The notes beneath the pieces are model-generated. The model saw only the letters and a list, made by a program, of their open reading frames with translations. It made no database searches and was not told the origin of the DNA. A DNA stretch of 64,000 nt, taken from Photobacterium sp. GJ3. Its GTDB lineage: Bacteria; Pseudomonadota; Gammaproteobacteria; Enterobacterales; Vibrionaceae. Of the stretch, positions 38,922-48,670 are shown piece after piece. Location: assembly GCF_018199995.1 (NCBI RefSeq), contig NZ_CP073579.1, positions 1,240,001 to 1,304,000 on the forward strand. The letters run 5' to 3'. The stretch's first letter is position 1, and the number at the start of each line of letters is the position of its first letter. The position numbers were made by a program, and so were the translations under genes.

Positions 38922-41900
38922 TCACATATAGCCAACAGTTAATAAACTCGTTTTTTTATTGGCTCCAAACCTCATCAATTTATAATAAGGTGAAGAAGAC
39001 CTCAGATCATTCAAAACTTCACCAAAAGCACTTTCAACTATTGTAATATCTGTTTTCATTCCGTGTGCATTAATATCGGTTGCATCAAATGTACCTGGCA
39101 ATTTTTGCATATCAAAGCAGTGCGGTGACACTTGGCTTTGAGGCTGTTCTCTAGTTATCAAATCATCAGGATACCATACAAATAGAAGCAATGAATCCAT
39201 TTTATTTCCATAAGGACGAGGAAGCCAAAAACGATGAATCAGATTCATTTGGCCAGTATCAGGCCATGTATTAATATAATTTAATTTATCTTTTGGTGTC
39301 GCTGGTAAACGTGGGGCCATACCTACTTTCACCGGAGAAAATGGTCTTTTATTCCGGACCCACTCCGGGTAATAAACTGCTTCATTCCCTACCTGAACAT
39401 AGTTAACTTCAGAGTTGTTCTTGCTATACCACAAGGCTTCAATACGCACCACTTTTTCTTTCAACTCATATGGGAAATCAACCATAATCCAGTAGCCATT
39501 AACGCCATATAAAGAATCACTCATCTGGTGGTTATATGGCATAGGAAGATCTTTATAACGATTCGCTAAAGTTGGTTGATAATAGACAGTTGGTTTATTT
39601 TTAAGCCTGGTCAATGCATCAAATGCTTTGCGGTAACCATTAAGGCTGTATTCCTTAACGGTTTTTTCATCTCCATACTCAGACAGATCCACCCAAGGTG
39701 TTTTAACCAGCCAGTCTGTAACGTCATCTTCCCGAATAAAGTTCAAATAAGCAGTACAAATTGCATAAACCACACCTGCGACCAATGCTGGACCCGCTAA
39801 CAACCACAAAGGCACAGCTATCCCTGCCAAAGCCGCCACCTCTAGTGCTCCTGTTGCAGCGAAAGTAATCGTTGACAATGCCTTAAAAGCATTTACAACG
39901 CTAGCTGTTCCTTTCGATTTACTAAAGTCATACATTACGATTTGATATGTTTCAAACCCTCCCGCCAGAACTAAAGCCAAATTCGCTCCTAAACCAACCA
40001 TTATTGCACGACGTAGTATAAACTGTTTTTCTGCATCTAAAGCATGCATTCCTTTTGTTGTAGAGAATAGATTTTTTGACTTAAGAGAATCGTAAACATC
40101 TTCTTGAAAAGGAGCACGCTTTAAACCTGCTAGCATTTCTCGAGCTTCAGCCAGGTAAGTCGATTTATTCATACTCAATATAGAATCAATTAAATAAGCT
40201 ACTCGATACTTGATGGTGAGCTCATCCTTCTCATCCTTGTTATGCTTCTTTGAAATATTATTCACATCTTCAATTAACGCTAAAAAATTGAGGTTTGTAA
40301 TCGTTAAATTAAGAGTTCGGGATCCAAAACTTTCCACGGCATCATAAAACTTTTCAGCCTGGTTGATGATAAAGGCTTTAAATATCCTTTTAACCTTCTT
40401 ATTTTCAAAATAAAATATATCAGAAATCTTCTCCCTGATATTTAGTACTTTTTCTCTTTGAGCCTTAATATCTTCCAGGGTTGCATTCCCTGCCCCTATT
40501 TCTTCCATTAAGATCAACCAGTAAGTTGATCTAAACTCCATATCGCGTAATTTTTCCAGTTCATCTCTCATACCTTTAGATAAATAAATCTCACCGTTTG
40601 CGATTTGATTCGATATTAATGATGATATCCATCTTGTTCCCCATTTCATTTCAGGGGTTGTATCTATAACACCAGCTGAAAGCCTAAGCTCTTCACTTAA
40701 TGATTTTTGGATAAGGCGATTCACAGAGAATAAAACTTGTTGATTAATCAAACTCCCGGCATGTTTTACAAATACTTTTTTAATATTTAAGTATTTAGAT
40801 AATATGTTATCTTTATACCAATTCCAATTTTCAAATGACTCTACTTTAAATGCACCAAATAAACTCACCACACCTACTGTCAAGGCTGATTGGTCTGCAC
40901 GAGATCCTTGAAGATGCCACTGGTGCGACTCTTCAATAAGATGCACTAGTTGCTCTTGATTGAAACCCATTTCAGAAAGGTAATTGAAAACATCATTGGG
41001 ACCATTTTCAGTGAGTAATTTAACATAGTTTTCCAGTTCATCTTTTAAAAACTGACTACCTTGATAGAACATACTCCCAATAATGTTAATGAGTGGTTGT
41101 CCTGGGTGAAACTGATTCTTATGTTGAATCAGTTCACTCCCTTGTAAAGTGTGCTCAAGACCAAATTGAAATTTAGTTACAAATAAAACAAACTCAGTGG
41201 ATTGTTCATTGCTTCTTAGGTCAAAAGATAAATAATCAGGTGTAATCCCTAGCTGATTAACAGATATTAGTGAGCATTTAGAAACATATTGAACCCAACT
41301 ATCATATGCAACTTTTGACGCAGTATGTTTGACAATGACTTCATTCACATCATATACATTGACGCGAGACCGCCACTTGCTAATTTCCTGATACCTTTTA
41401 ACATACTCTTTCTTATTATTCCCAAGTGGCTCTTTAGTCTTCAAGCCTAATTCATTTGCATATTCAGCCAATAAATCAAAATAATTTGCTGTTACATCCG
41501 CACCTTGCTTTCGCATGTTATGTTCAATTTCAGAAACCTTAGCATCATTACTACCACTAGAAATATAGGTGAACATGCTTAAGTCTTGTAAATTCATACG
41601 TTTGACGAACTTCGCCTTCAGCAGCTCATTGTCTTCAAGTTCTTTAGTAAGCGGATCTTCTGGTAATAGATTCAGGTTACAAAAATCCCCGACGGCTTTC
41701 GCCAGATTCAGCTCCGGTAAGTTTTTCTCCTGCCATTGAATACGCAGATCATTAGCGAGAATAGTGAGTTTCAGGCTGTCTTCTGCGAGGGCAATACCAT
41801 CTTCAAGGATCAGAATGTCCGCATGGTGAGGCGTTTCCGGGTCAATGGTGTCGAGATAGGCTTGGTTAGACAAAACCGGCGTGAAATGCTCTTTCTCTGC

Positions 41901-44900
41901 GTTAGTCTCTTGATCATTGGTGCCAGGTCGATTCTCGGTATCCGACTGATGCGTTGGTGTGGTGGTATCGGCAAACCGGTGATCTTGATTTGCAGGGCCA
42001 GCATCAATATCTGCAACCAATACAGGTAAGTCGGTGAAGACTTCTTCTTCTCCTTTAGCACTAACCAGTCGCTGATTGAAATCATAAACAGCGCCTGTGT
42101 TTTTGGCCAAAGCACGGCGGAACTCTGGATCCTGCTGAAACTGGTTGCGCTGTTTTTCAGTCCATTCCCGCTCTGAGAAAACAATATATGCCCAACCATT
42201 CAGGCTATGACATGGCAAGTATGGGGTTGTTTCGTCATTGTATTCAAACAGGCCATCGGCATAGCGAAACTCATGTAATTCACCAGCGTGCGGGTAACGG
42301 GCTGCAACATGGGAGTTGACCGCTGCGTAATAAACATAAACATAACCGTCACGGATCTGGCGAATCGTTAAACTGTGCGCTGTTTCTTTGGCTAACGGAT
42401 GCGGTTTCACCGCATATTTTTCACTCAGCGCGGCGTCAATGGGGTGCTTTCCTTGCTTTTGTTCAAGCACCAAGGCCTGATTATAAGGTGCATCCACTTC
42501 ATCCAACGCGTAGCGGCCCAAACACAGTTTAATCGTTTGAATATCTGCAGCCGTTGTCAGCGAAGCCACCCGAACGACTGTCGCTTTGGGGGCCAGAACA
42601 CTTGCATGGTGAATCGGAGCGAATTGAGCACTAATCTTCGGCTGCGCATAGTGATACACCATGTTTTCCGCCAGATTGTAATCTTCGACAAGGACTGCCG
42701 GATACGTGTTTCGCTGCACGCCTTCTGCTTGCGGATGTGGTGGGTCGATCTTCAGAACCTGGCCTACCTGTAACGTAAACTGCGGATCAGACAGATCCAA
42801 TCCGTTGATTTCGGCCAGTTTTTGCGGGGTCTGATCGTAGAGCGCTGCGATACTGCTCAGGCTTTCATGGCCTAAAGCATCATGAATGGCTTTGACTTCA
42901 TGCGTGCGCGTGTCTGGTGTTTGCGATTCTGTTTTGTTCACAATCACCACGTCTTCAGCCATGACGACATCGGTAGGGTCCAGACTCTGAAGATACGGGT
43001 TGTATGCCAGCAGCGTAGCCGTATCGAGTCCTGCAAGCGCTGCAACTTCATCGACACTCGCATCCTGCTTCACCGTCATGTAATCGATATGGGTGGAGGT
43101 AATTTCTTGCGCTTCGTGAGATTCATCAACAGGTAAAATAAGAGTCTCACCCGGATAAATATGATCCTGACGGTCGCCAACCTGATAATCAGGATTCAGC
43201 GTCAGGACGACATCCAGCGTAATGCCATGCGCTTTTGCTATCGTAGTCAGCGTGTCGCCCTTCTGAATCGTGTAAAGCTGGCCTTCCCGCTGATATTGCA
43301 CTGCTTCTGCCTGCGCCTGCTTCCCAGCCGCCATCATGGCATCCAGATCCAGTAAGGTGGCATGTTCATCCAGCCATTCACCATCCATTTGCTTCAGATC
43401 GTTCAGCGTGAGTTTGTGAGGGCTGTAAAGCAAGTGCTGACGTTTTGCAGGCTCATTCTGAATCTTCCAGGGCAGAATCACTGCATTGAGTTCACGGTCA
43501 TCCAGCACGTCATCGGTCAGGGATTCAGCGTTCGACTTCGTCGCCTGATAGTGCCAGTTCTCTTCATCACCTGTGATTTTATACTCGTGAAGCAGTGCAT
43601 CCGCCATGAAGTGGTAATAATAACCGATCGTTGGCAGCGCCAAACGGTGCCCGACTTCAACCGCCAGTTGCACCGGAATAAAGCCATCCTTTGCAGCGTG
43701 ACTTTCAATTGGATCTGGCATCACTCCGTCAATCGAGGTGCTCAAGGCAACCTGACCGCTTTTCACCTGAACGGTTTTCGTTTCATTCACCCGAAGCCGT
43801 GATACAAAAATCAGTGCATCCTGACTGATGGTTGGTTGCAACACTTCCGTTTCGGTTTCTGCAGCGGTTGGCGCAACAACAATGGCTTCATCGAGTTTGA
43901 GCGCATTAAACGTTTCTTCAGTACACGCCAGTTCAACGGCATATTCAAACTTCGGCGAATCCGCCAACGGCTCCTTCAAATAAACCACTGCGGTTTTTGA
44001 GTCATGCAGTTTTTTCAGCACGCGAGCCTGCCCATCCAGCCAGGATTTCTTGCTGGAGAGATGCTCAGAGGCAACCTCAGCGGAATCAATCGCCGCAACC
44101 TGATCATGAACCTCGAATCCCTGCGTTTTGGAATAAACAGAGAGTTCATCCAGGGTCGATGAGATTTGTGCCAGACTATCCGTTTTCTGTTCCAGCTCAT
44201 CTAATTGCGGGATGGTCATTTGTGTCGGAGAAAACAGGATTTTCACCCCTTCCGTACTTTGCTGGTAATCTCCCTGAATTTTATAAGGCACCCAGAACTG
44301 GGGCAGTGAAAAGCCATCGGCTTTACGGACTTCATGCGCATCACTGTAGCCAGCCCGGCTTCGGTAATAGGTAATATCAATATCCCGGTAATATCCTTCC
44401 GAGGTAATTTCCAGTTCGCGCCAGACTTTACCTTTCCAGAATATGTAAAGGTATCCGCCTTTCAGATCGGCAACATGGGCTTTATCTTGTGTGTCTCCGA
44501 GATAAACAAGTGCGCGGATTGGCACCAGCACATTATCCCATTCCTCTTTTTTGGTACCTTTCTCGACAGGCTCCAGTGCTTTGGCCAAGAGCAAATCGAG
44601 TGGCTCAGATACATTTTCTCGGGACAAGGATAGATATAAATTTCTGGGCTCTTCCATTAGCCCTTCAAATACCGCCAGACTTCGGTGTCCAGCTTCAGGA
44701 TCTTGCGCAGGTTTTGCAATTTTGACCGATTGCTCGGCTGTTTTTCCAAGTCGGAGTGTCGCGCTGTTTGACGGCCACTGGCCAGCCAGTTCAACCACAA
44801 TTTTGTGCTCGGGCATTGGCTCAGCAGGTTCTGCATCTGTTGGCCGGCATTCCGCCACATATGGGTTCAAATCTGTGAGAGGGGCATAATATGCTTTCAC

Positions 44901-44960
44901 GCAACGCTTCGGTGACGTTTGATCGGTATCCTGATCTGAATGATATTTCTTTGACGACAT
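38922..44960 (-). CDS. Giant LysM-containing VasX-like toxin/effector candidate
   Basis: 2012 residues, no signal peptide. A beta-rich N-terminal region (about 130-240) holds GGYLYIFWKGKVWRELEI, and a second related segment at about 787-930 has IRDGYVYVYYAAVNSH and WAYIVFSEREWTEKQR. These resemble the N-terminal domain of VasX/BTH_I2691-type type VI secretion effectors. Between them is a LysM (about 560-607, YTIQKGDTLTTIAKAHGIT) and two weaker LysM-like units (about 627-673 and 685-740). Residues about 1110-1640 are helical and lysine-rich. Hydrophobic helices follow at about 1650-1670 and 1697-1738 (glycine/alanine-rich, colicin-like), then a beta-rich tail. GC drops from about half to well under 40 percent near 41600. 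Three immunity-like genes follow. No VgrG, PAAR or T6SS core gene is in the window, so delivery by type VI secretion is inferred. Confidence 0.7.
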   Translation of the reverse strand: MSSKKYHSDQDTDQTSPKRCVKAYYAPLTDLNPYVAECRPTDAEPAEPMPEHKIVVELAGQWPSNSATLRLGKTAEQSVKIAKPAQDPEAGHRSLAVFEGLMEEPRNLYLSLSRENVSEPLDLLLAKALEPVEKGTKKEEWDNVLVPIRALVYLGDTQDKAHVADLKGGYLYIFWKGKVWRELEITSEGYYRDIDITYYRSRAGYSDAHEVRKADGFSLPQFWVPYKIQGDYQQSTEGVKILFSPTQMTIPQLDELEQKTDSLAQISSTLDELSVYSKTQGFEVHDQVAAIDSAEVASEHLSSKKSWLDGQARVLKKLHDSKTAVVYLKEPLADSPKFEYAVELACTEETFNALKLDEAIVVAPTAAETETEVLQPTISQDALIFVSRLRVNETKTVQVKSGQVALSTSIDGVMPDPIESHAAKDGFIPVQLAVEVGHRLALPTIGYYYHFMADALLHEYKITGDEENWHYQATKSNAESLTDDVLDDRELNAVILPWKIQNEPAKRQHLLYSPHKLTLNDLKQMDGEWLDEHATLLDLDAMMAAGKQAQAEAVQYQREGQLYTIQKGDTLTTIAKAHGITLDVVLTLNPDYQVGDRQDHIYPGETLILPVDESHEAQEITSTHIDYMTVKQDASVDEVAALAGLDTATLLAYNPYLQSLDPTDVVMAEDVVIVNKTESQTPDTRTHEVKAIHDALGHESLSSIAALYDQTPQKLAEINGLDLSDPQFTLQVGQVLKIDPPHPQAEGVQRNTYPAVLVEDYNLAENMVYHYAQPKISAQFAPIHHASVLAPKATVVRVASLTTAADIQTIKLCLGRYALDEVDAPYNQALVLEQKQGKHPIDAALSEKYAVKPHPLAKETAHSLTIRQIRDGYVYVYYAAVNSHVAARYPHAGELHEFRYADGLFEYNDETTPYLPCHSLNGWAYIVFSEREWTEKQRNQFQQDPEFRRALAKNTGAVYDFNQRLVSAKGEEEVFTDLPVLVADIDAGPANQDHRFADTTTPTHQSDTENRPGTNDQETNAEKEHFTPVLSNQAYLDTIDPETPHHADILILEDGIALAEDSLKLTILANDLRIQWQEKNLPELNLAKAVGDFCNLNLLPEDPLTKELEDNELLKAKFVKRMNLQDLSMFTYISSGSNDAKVSEIEHNMRKQGADVTANYFDLLAEYANELGLKTKEPLGNNKKEYVKRYQEISKWRSRVNVYDVNEVIVKHTASKVAYDSWVQYVSKCSLISVNQLGITPDYLSFDLRSNEQSTEFVLFVTKFQFGLEHTLQGSELIQHKNQFHPGQPLINIIGSMFYQGSQFLKDELENYVKLLTENGPNDVFNYLSEMGFNQEQLVHLIEESHQWHLQGSRADQSALTVGVVSLFGAFKVESFENWNWYKDNILSKYLNIKKVFVKHAGSLINQQVLFSVNRLIQKSLSEELRLSAGVIDTTPEMKWGTRWISSLISNQIANGEIYLSKGMRDELEKLRDMEFRSTYWLILMEEIGAGNATLEDIKAQREKVLNIREKISDIFYFENKKVKRIFKAFIINQAEKFYDAVESFGSRTLNLTITNLNFLALIEDVNNISKKHNKDEKDELTIKYRVAYLIDSILSMNKSTYLAEAREMLAGLKRAPFQEDVYDSLKSKNLFSTTKGMHALDAEKQFILRRAIMVGLGANLALVLAGGFETYQIVMYDFSKSKGTASVVNAFKALSTITFAATGALEVAALAGIAVPLWLLAGPALVAGVVYAICTAYLNFIREDDVTDWLVKTPWVDLSEYGDEKTVKEYSLNGYRKAFDALTRLKNKPTVYYQPTLANRYKDLPMPYNHQMSDSLYGVNGYWIMVDFPYELKEKVVRIEALWYSKNNSEVNYVQVGNEAVYYPEWVRNKRPFSPVKVGMAPRLPATPKDKLNYINTWPDTGQMNLIHRFWLPRPYGNKMDSLLLFVWYPDDLITREQPQSQVSPHCFDMQKLPGTFDATDINAHGMKTDITIVESAFGEVLNDLRSSSPYYKLMRFGANKKTSLLTVGYM

Positions 44961-45215
44961 GTGAAATCTACTACTTTAATTTCTTGGAAGGATTATTGTT
45001 ATTTTTTTTGGCGGTTCAGAAGAGAGGGCGCATTGAACAGCCAGTGTGAATGCCTGCCAAAACCTTGAAATTTCAGCATACATTCACAAATCAAGTCTTG
45101 ATTCGCAGAATATCAAACCGGGGAATTGCGCAACAATGTTTATAAGCGGAAGCTTTCACGGGAAGGAACAAAGATCAAAAATTCAAATTTTACGTTCGTT
45201 ACTATTTAATCATCC
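44961..45215. other. AT-rich intergenic region upstream of the giant toxin gene
   Basis: About 255 bp without a coding frame. It should contain the minus-strand promoter of the 44960 gene. TTCTTGG/AAGGATT near 44985 and long A/T tracts are present, but no clear -35/-10 pair or obvious Shine-Dalgarno stands out. Confidence 0.4.
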
Positions 45216-45250
45216 AAAATAAAAAGGCAGCTCCCGCCGGAACTGCCTTT
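45216..45250 (-). terminator. Terminator of the tctCBA operon
   Basis: On the minus strand AAAGGCAG (45250-45243) and CTGCCTTT (45230-45223) form the stem, with an inner TCC/GGA pairing, followed by TTTTATTTTG. It lies about 35 bp after the tctA stop. Confidence 0.88.
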
Positions 45251-45284
45251 GTCGTTAGTTGCAAAGTACACGTTGACTGCTGTT

Positions 45285-46814
45285 TTACACCTCTTGTGCC
45301 TGTGCTTTTGCAGCCAGCTTGCGCTTATCGCGCCAGCTGCTCAACAGCGGCAGCATCAGGGCTAAAACAGCCAGAATCATGATGGAGAGGGTCAGCGGAC
45401 GCTCCCACAGGAAGGAAAAAGAACCATCCGACAGGGTCAGTGAACGGCTGAGGTTTTTCTCCAGAATATCGCCCAGAATGAAGCCCAGCAGCATGGGCGC
45501 CATCGGGAAATTCAGTAGCTTCAGGAAAGTGGCAACCACGGTAATCAGCACCATCAACTGAATGTCAAAGGCGTTGAAACTCACCAGATATACCCCGGTA
45601 ATCGAGAAGAACAGGATTAACGGAATCAGAATCGGACGCGGAATCACCAGCAGACGCGAGATATACGGAATCAGCGGCAGGTTCAGAATCAGCAGCACCA
45701 GATTACCGAAATACATCGAGATAATGACCGACCAGAAAACATCCGGGTTGTCGATGAACAGGCGCGGACCCGGCTGAATACCATAGGCAATCAGGGCACC
45801 CAGCATGATGGCTGTGGTCCCGGAGCCCGGAATACCCAGGGTCAGCAAGGGCACAAAGGAACCGGTCGACGCGGCATTATTGGCAGATTCCGGTGCAGCC
45901 AGACCCCGCAGTGCACCTTTACCGAATTTCTCTTTCTCGGCTTTCGGTGCCAGATTACGCTCCATCCCGTAGCTCAGGAAAGAGGCAATGGTCGCACCCG
46001 CACCCGGCAGAACCCCCACCAGAAAACCGAAGACAGAAGAACGACCCACGGTTGGCGCCACATGTTTCACTTCTTCTTTGCTCAATTTCATGCTGCCGAG
46101 GTTGTTCATGTCCATCTGGTCGTCTTCCCGCTTGTGTTCTCCGCGCAGGACAGTCATCACCACTTCAGTCAGTGCAAAGGTTGCCATTGCCAGCAGCAGG
46201 AAGCTGATGCCGTCGATTAAATCGACATTGTCGAAGGTAAAGCGCGGGACACCTGTCATCACGTCGTTCCCGACGGTGGAGATCATCAAGCCAAAGACCG
46301 TCATCATCAGGGCTTTGAGCACCTGACCTTTCCCGGAAAACGCTGCGACAGCCGTCAGACCCAGGATCATCAGGGCAAAATAGTCGGTCGACTGGAAGCT
46401 CAGAGACACTTTGGCCAGTGCAGGCGCGGCAAACAGCAGGATGATGGCGCCAATGGTGCCGCCAGTGAAAGAGGAGTACGCTGCCAGTGCCAGTGCTTTA
46501 CCCGCCTGATTTTTCTGGGCCAGCGGAAAACCATCAAAGGCAGTCACGACGGTGCTTGAACAGCCCGGCGCATTAATCAGAATCGAAGATGTGGAGCCAC
46601 CAAATACAGCACCATAATAAACACCAGCCATCAGGATAATGCCTGAAGACGGGTCCAGTCCGTAGGTAATCGGGATCATCAGCGCGATTGCTGAGATCGG
46701 GCCTAAACCGGGTAACATGCCGATAAAGGTGCCGGCAAAACAGCCGACGACGACCATCATCAGGTTGAACGGCATAATCGCCGTACTCAACCCTGTCATC
46801 ATTCCATCAAACAT
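45285..46814 (-). CDS. tctA: Tripartite tricarboxylate transporter, large membrane subunit TctA
   Basis: 509 residues from ATG 46814 (GGGGGG Shine-Dalgarno; an in-frame start at 46871 lies inside tctB and is rejected). About 12 hydrophobic segments. Family motifs: GMLPGLGPISAIALM near residue 30, STSSILINAPGCSSTVVTAFDG (about 80-100), GVLPGAGATIASFLSYG and LTLGIPGSGTTAIMLG. Works with TctB and the periplasmic TctC to import a carboxylate, using the proton or sodium gradient. Substrate is unknown (citrate or another tri/dicarboxylate). Last gene of the operon before a strong terminator. Confidence 0.93.
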   Translation of the reverse strand: MFDGMMTGLSTAIMPFNLMMVVVGCFAGTFIGMLPGLGPISAIALMIPITYGLDPSSGIILMAGVYYGAVFGGSTSSILINAPGCSSTVVTAFDGFPLAQKNQAGKALALAAYSSFTGGTIGAIILLFAAPALAKVSLSFQSTDYFALMILGLTAVAAFSGKGQVLKALMMTVFGLMISTVGNDVMTGVPRFTFDNVDLIDGISFLLLAMATFALTEVVMTVLRGEHKREDDQMDMNNLGSMKLSKEEVKHVAPTVGRSSVFGFLVGVLPGAGATIASFLSYGMERNLAPKAEKEKFGKGALRGLAAPESANNAASTGSFVPLLTLGIPGSGTTAIMLGALIAYGIQPGPRLFIDNPDVFWSVIISMYFGNLVLLILNLPLIPYISRLLVIPRPILIPLILFFSITGVYLVSFNAFDIQLMVLITVVATFLKLLNFPMAPMLLGFILGDILEKNLSRSLTLSDGSFSFLWERPLTLSIMILAVLALMLPLLSSWRDKRKLAAKAQAQEV

Positions 46815-46818
46815 GAGA

Positions 46819-47292
46819 TTACCCCCCAAATACGGTTGTGATGAGGCGGCCAGGCGCCAGATAGATATCAAGCAGTTGGGTCAACAAAGCCCAGAAACCC
46901 ACCGCAAATGGTACAGACGCCAGGAACAAAGTTTTCGGACGACGTTCGCCCAGTAACCAGTAGCCGCCGACCAGGAAAATAATGGTCGAGAGCAGGAAGC
47001 CAATCCATTCCAGCGCCGCTGCGAATATCAGCATCAGCACCAGCAGTTTGGCCATCAGGACAAAATCCAGTCCCTGCAGGTTCAGTTTGTCATCCGCACT
47101 GCGGCTCGCCGTCAGGAGTTGACACACTGAAAAAACAATACCTAATCCGGCCAGTGCCAAAGGCAGAGATTTCGCATGGAAGGGCTGAAACTCATCTCCG
47201 GGAAATAAGACAATCTCGCTGCCGTAGTATCCGTAAGCGATGGAAAAGCACAGAAATACCAATCCACCAATGTGATCTTTCGTAATCATCAT
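46819..47292 (-). CDS. tctB: Tripartite tricarboxylate transporter, small membrane subunit TctB
   Basis: 157 residues from ATG 47292 (GGTGAGG lies 6 nt upstream; longer GTG/ATG starts to 47307 are possible). Four hydrophobic helices (IGGLVFLCFSIAYGYYG, LPLALAGLGIVFSV, MAKLLVLMLIFAAALEWIGFLLS, LFLASVPFAVGFWALLTQ) match TctB topology. The stop is 4 bp before the tctA start. Confidence 0.88.
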   Translation of the reverse strand: MMITKDHIGGLVFLCFSIAYGYYGSEIVLFPGDEFQPFHAKSLPLALAGLGIVFSVCQLLTASRSADDKLNLQGLDFVLMAKLLVLMLIFAAALEWIGFLLSTIIFLVGGYWLLGERRPKTLFLASVPFAVGFWALLTQLLDIYLAPGRLITTVFGG

Positions 47293-47398
47293 GGTCATCC
47301 TCACCACTATCAGACCCGACCTGATTCACCCTGGTCGGTTTGTTACCACGCGCACTGCCGGGATCAGGCAGTGCGCAACAATGTTATTCAGACAGGGA

Positions 47399-48379
47399 TT
47401 ACTTCAGGAAACCAAGTTCACGCATCAGGTCGCCGATTTCTTTTTCCTGCTGAGACAGGAAGGAAACGAACTCTTTCCGTGGCTTGTAGATTTCAGTCCA
47501 GCCATAACGGTCACGAACTTTGTTCCACTCCGCTGTGCCGTACATTTTGCCCAGCACGTCGGCGAATTCATCCGCTTTCTCTTCGCTGATGCCCGGTGCA
47601 GCAAAGAAGCCACGCCAGTTCACGAAAGTCGCGTCATAGCCCAGTTCCTGCAGGGTTGGCACTTCAGGCGCAGAAGGAGAACGTTTGTCGCCCGTCATCG
47701 CCAGAATCCGGATTTCACCCGCGTCTGCCAGCGTCAGTGCTTCACTCAGCCCGGTCGACAACAGTGTGGTTTCACCAGACAGCAAGCCCGCCATCGCTTT
47801 ACCACCCGCGTCATAGGCCAAGTACTTCAGACGACGTGGCTCACCGCCACCCGCTTTAAACGCCAGTGCAGCAACCAGATGATCCATACTGCCCCGTGCA
47901 GAACCACCAGCAACCGTGATGCTGCTTGGATCTTTGTTATAGTCATTCACAATTTCAGTGAAGCTGGTGTATTTGGATTTCGCCGGGACCACGAATGCCG
48001 CGTAATCGCCCACAGTGGCTGCAACCGGGGTCAGATCACGGAAAGATTGCGGAAAAACTTTAGACAGAGAGCGGATAACAATCGGGGTCGAGTTTACCAT
48101 CAGGGTATCTGTGGATTGCTCTGCGGTTTTGATCAGGTAAGCGATTGCTTTACCACCACCGCCGCCAGACATGTTCTCGTAAGAAATCGTGTCGACCAGA
48201 TCGGTCTCCTTCAGCACTTCACCCGTGCCTCGTGCAGTGCTGTCCCAGCCACCACCAGCACCGCCCGGTACCAGAAAATGAATTGAATCGACTTTTGCCT
48301 GAGCACTCATCGACATTGCTGAAGCCATGATAGCTGCGAGTACAGACACACGCTTGCGGGTCATCAACTGAGTAAACAT
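47399..48379 (-). CDS. tctC: Tripartite tricarboxylate transporter, periplasmic binding protein TctC
   Basis: 326 residues. The signal peptide ends at about AQA/KV (residue 28). Family motifs: IHFLVPGGAGGGWDSTAR, ENMSGGGGGKAIAYL, TVAGGSARGSMDHLVAA, LKYLAYDAGGKAMAGLLSG, WRGFFAAPGISEE. Captures the carboxylate in the periplasm for TctAB. First gene of the operon, divergent from the two-component system at 48671. Its close relatives include tricarballylate and citrate binders; specificity is not readable here. Confidence 0.92.
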   Translation of the reverse strand: MFTQLMTRKRVSVLAAIMASAMSMSAQAKVDSIHFLVPGGAGGGWDSTARGTGEVLKETDLVDTISYENMSGGGGGKAIAYLIKTAEQSTDTLMVNSTPIVIRSLSKVFPQSFRDLTPVAATVGDYAAFVVPAKSKYTSFTEIVNDYNKDPSSITVAGGSARGSMDHLVAALAFKAGGGEPRRLKYLAYDAGGKAMAGLLSGETTLLSTGLSEALTLADAGEIRILAMTGDKRSPSAPEVPTLQELGYDATFVNWRGFFAAPGISEEKADEFADVLGKMYGTAEWNKVRDRYGWTEIYKPRKEFVSFLSQQEKEIGDLMRELGFLK

Positions 48380-48670
48380 ACCTTTTCCTCGTTATTAGAC
48401 TGGGTTCCATTGCCCTGGCCTGATTCACGCTCACTGCATGATTGCTCCGGATGTCCTGTCGATCAGGGGGGCCGGGTTCGCGGTTCAGGCTCTGATATTG
48501 CTTGTAGACAGATTGAAGTTATGACACCTGCACAAATATGAAAAGATTGTAAAAATAATGTGAATATCGGGCTTAAAGTGTATTAAGTTCATATTGTTCA
48601 CAGCAATTTCAGACCACTGACGGTACACTGTCGCACTGGTGTTACTTTGGTGGACGGAACTCACCTGATT
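48380..48670. promoter_or_regulatory. Divergent promoter region between tctC and the sensor kinase
   Basis: 290 bp without a gene. It holds AT-rich stretches (48538-48600) suitable for promoters in both directions and the presumed binding site of the response regulator. No clear inverted repeat could be fixed by eye. Confidence 0.45.

Noticed and set aside
47291..48286. Long plus-strand reading frame (331 codons) opposite tctC
   Set aside because: It is antisense to a clear TctC gene, has no family features, and its length reflects codon composition of the real gene.
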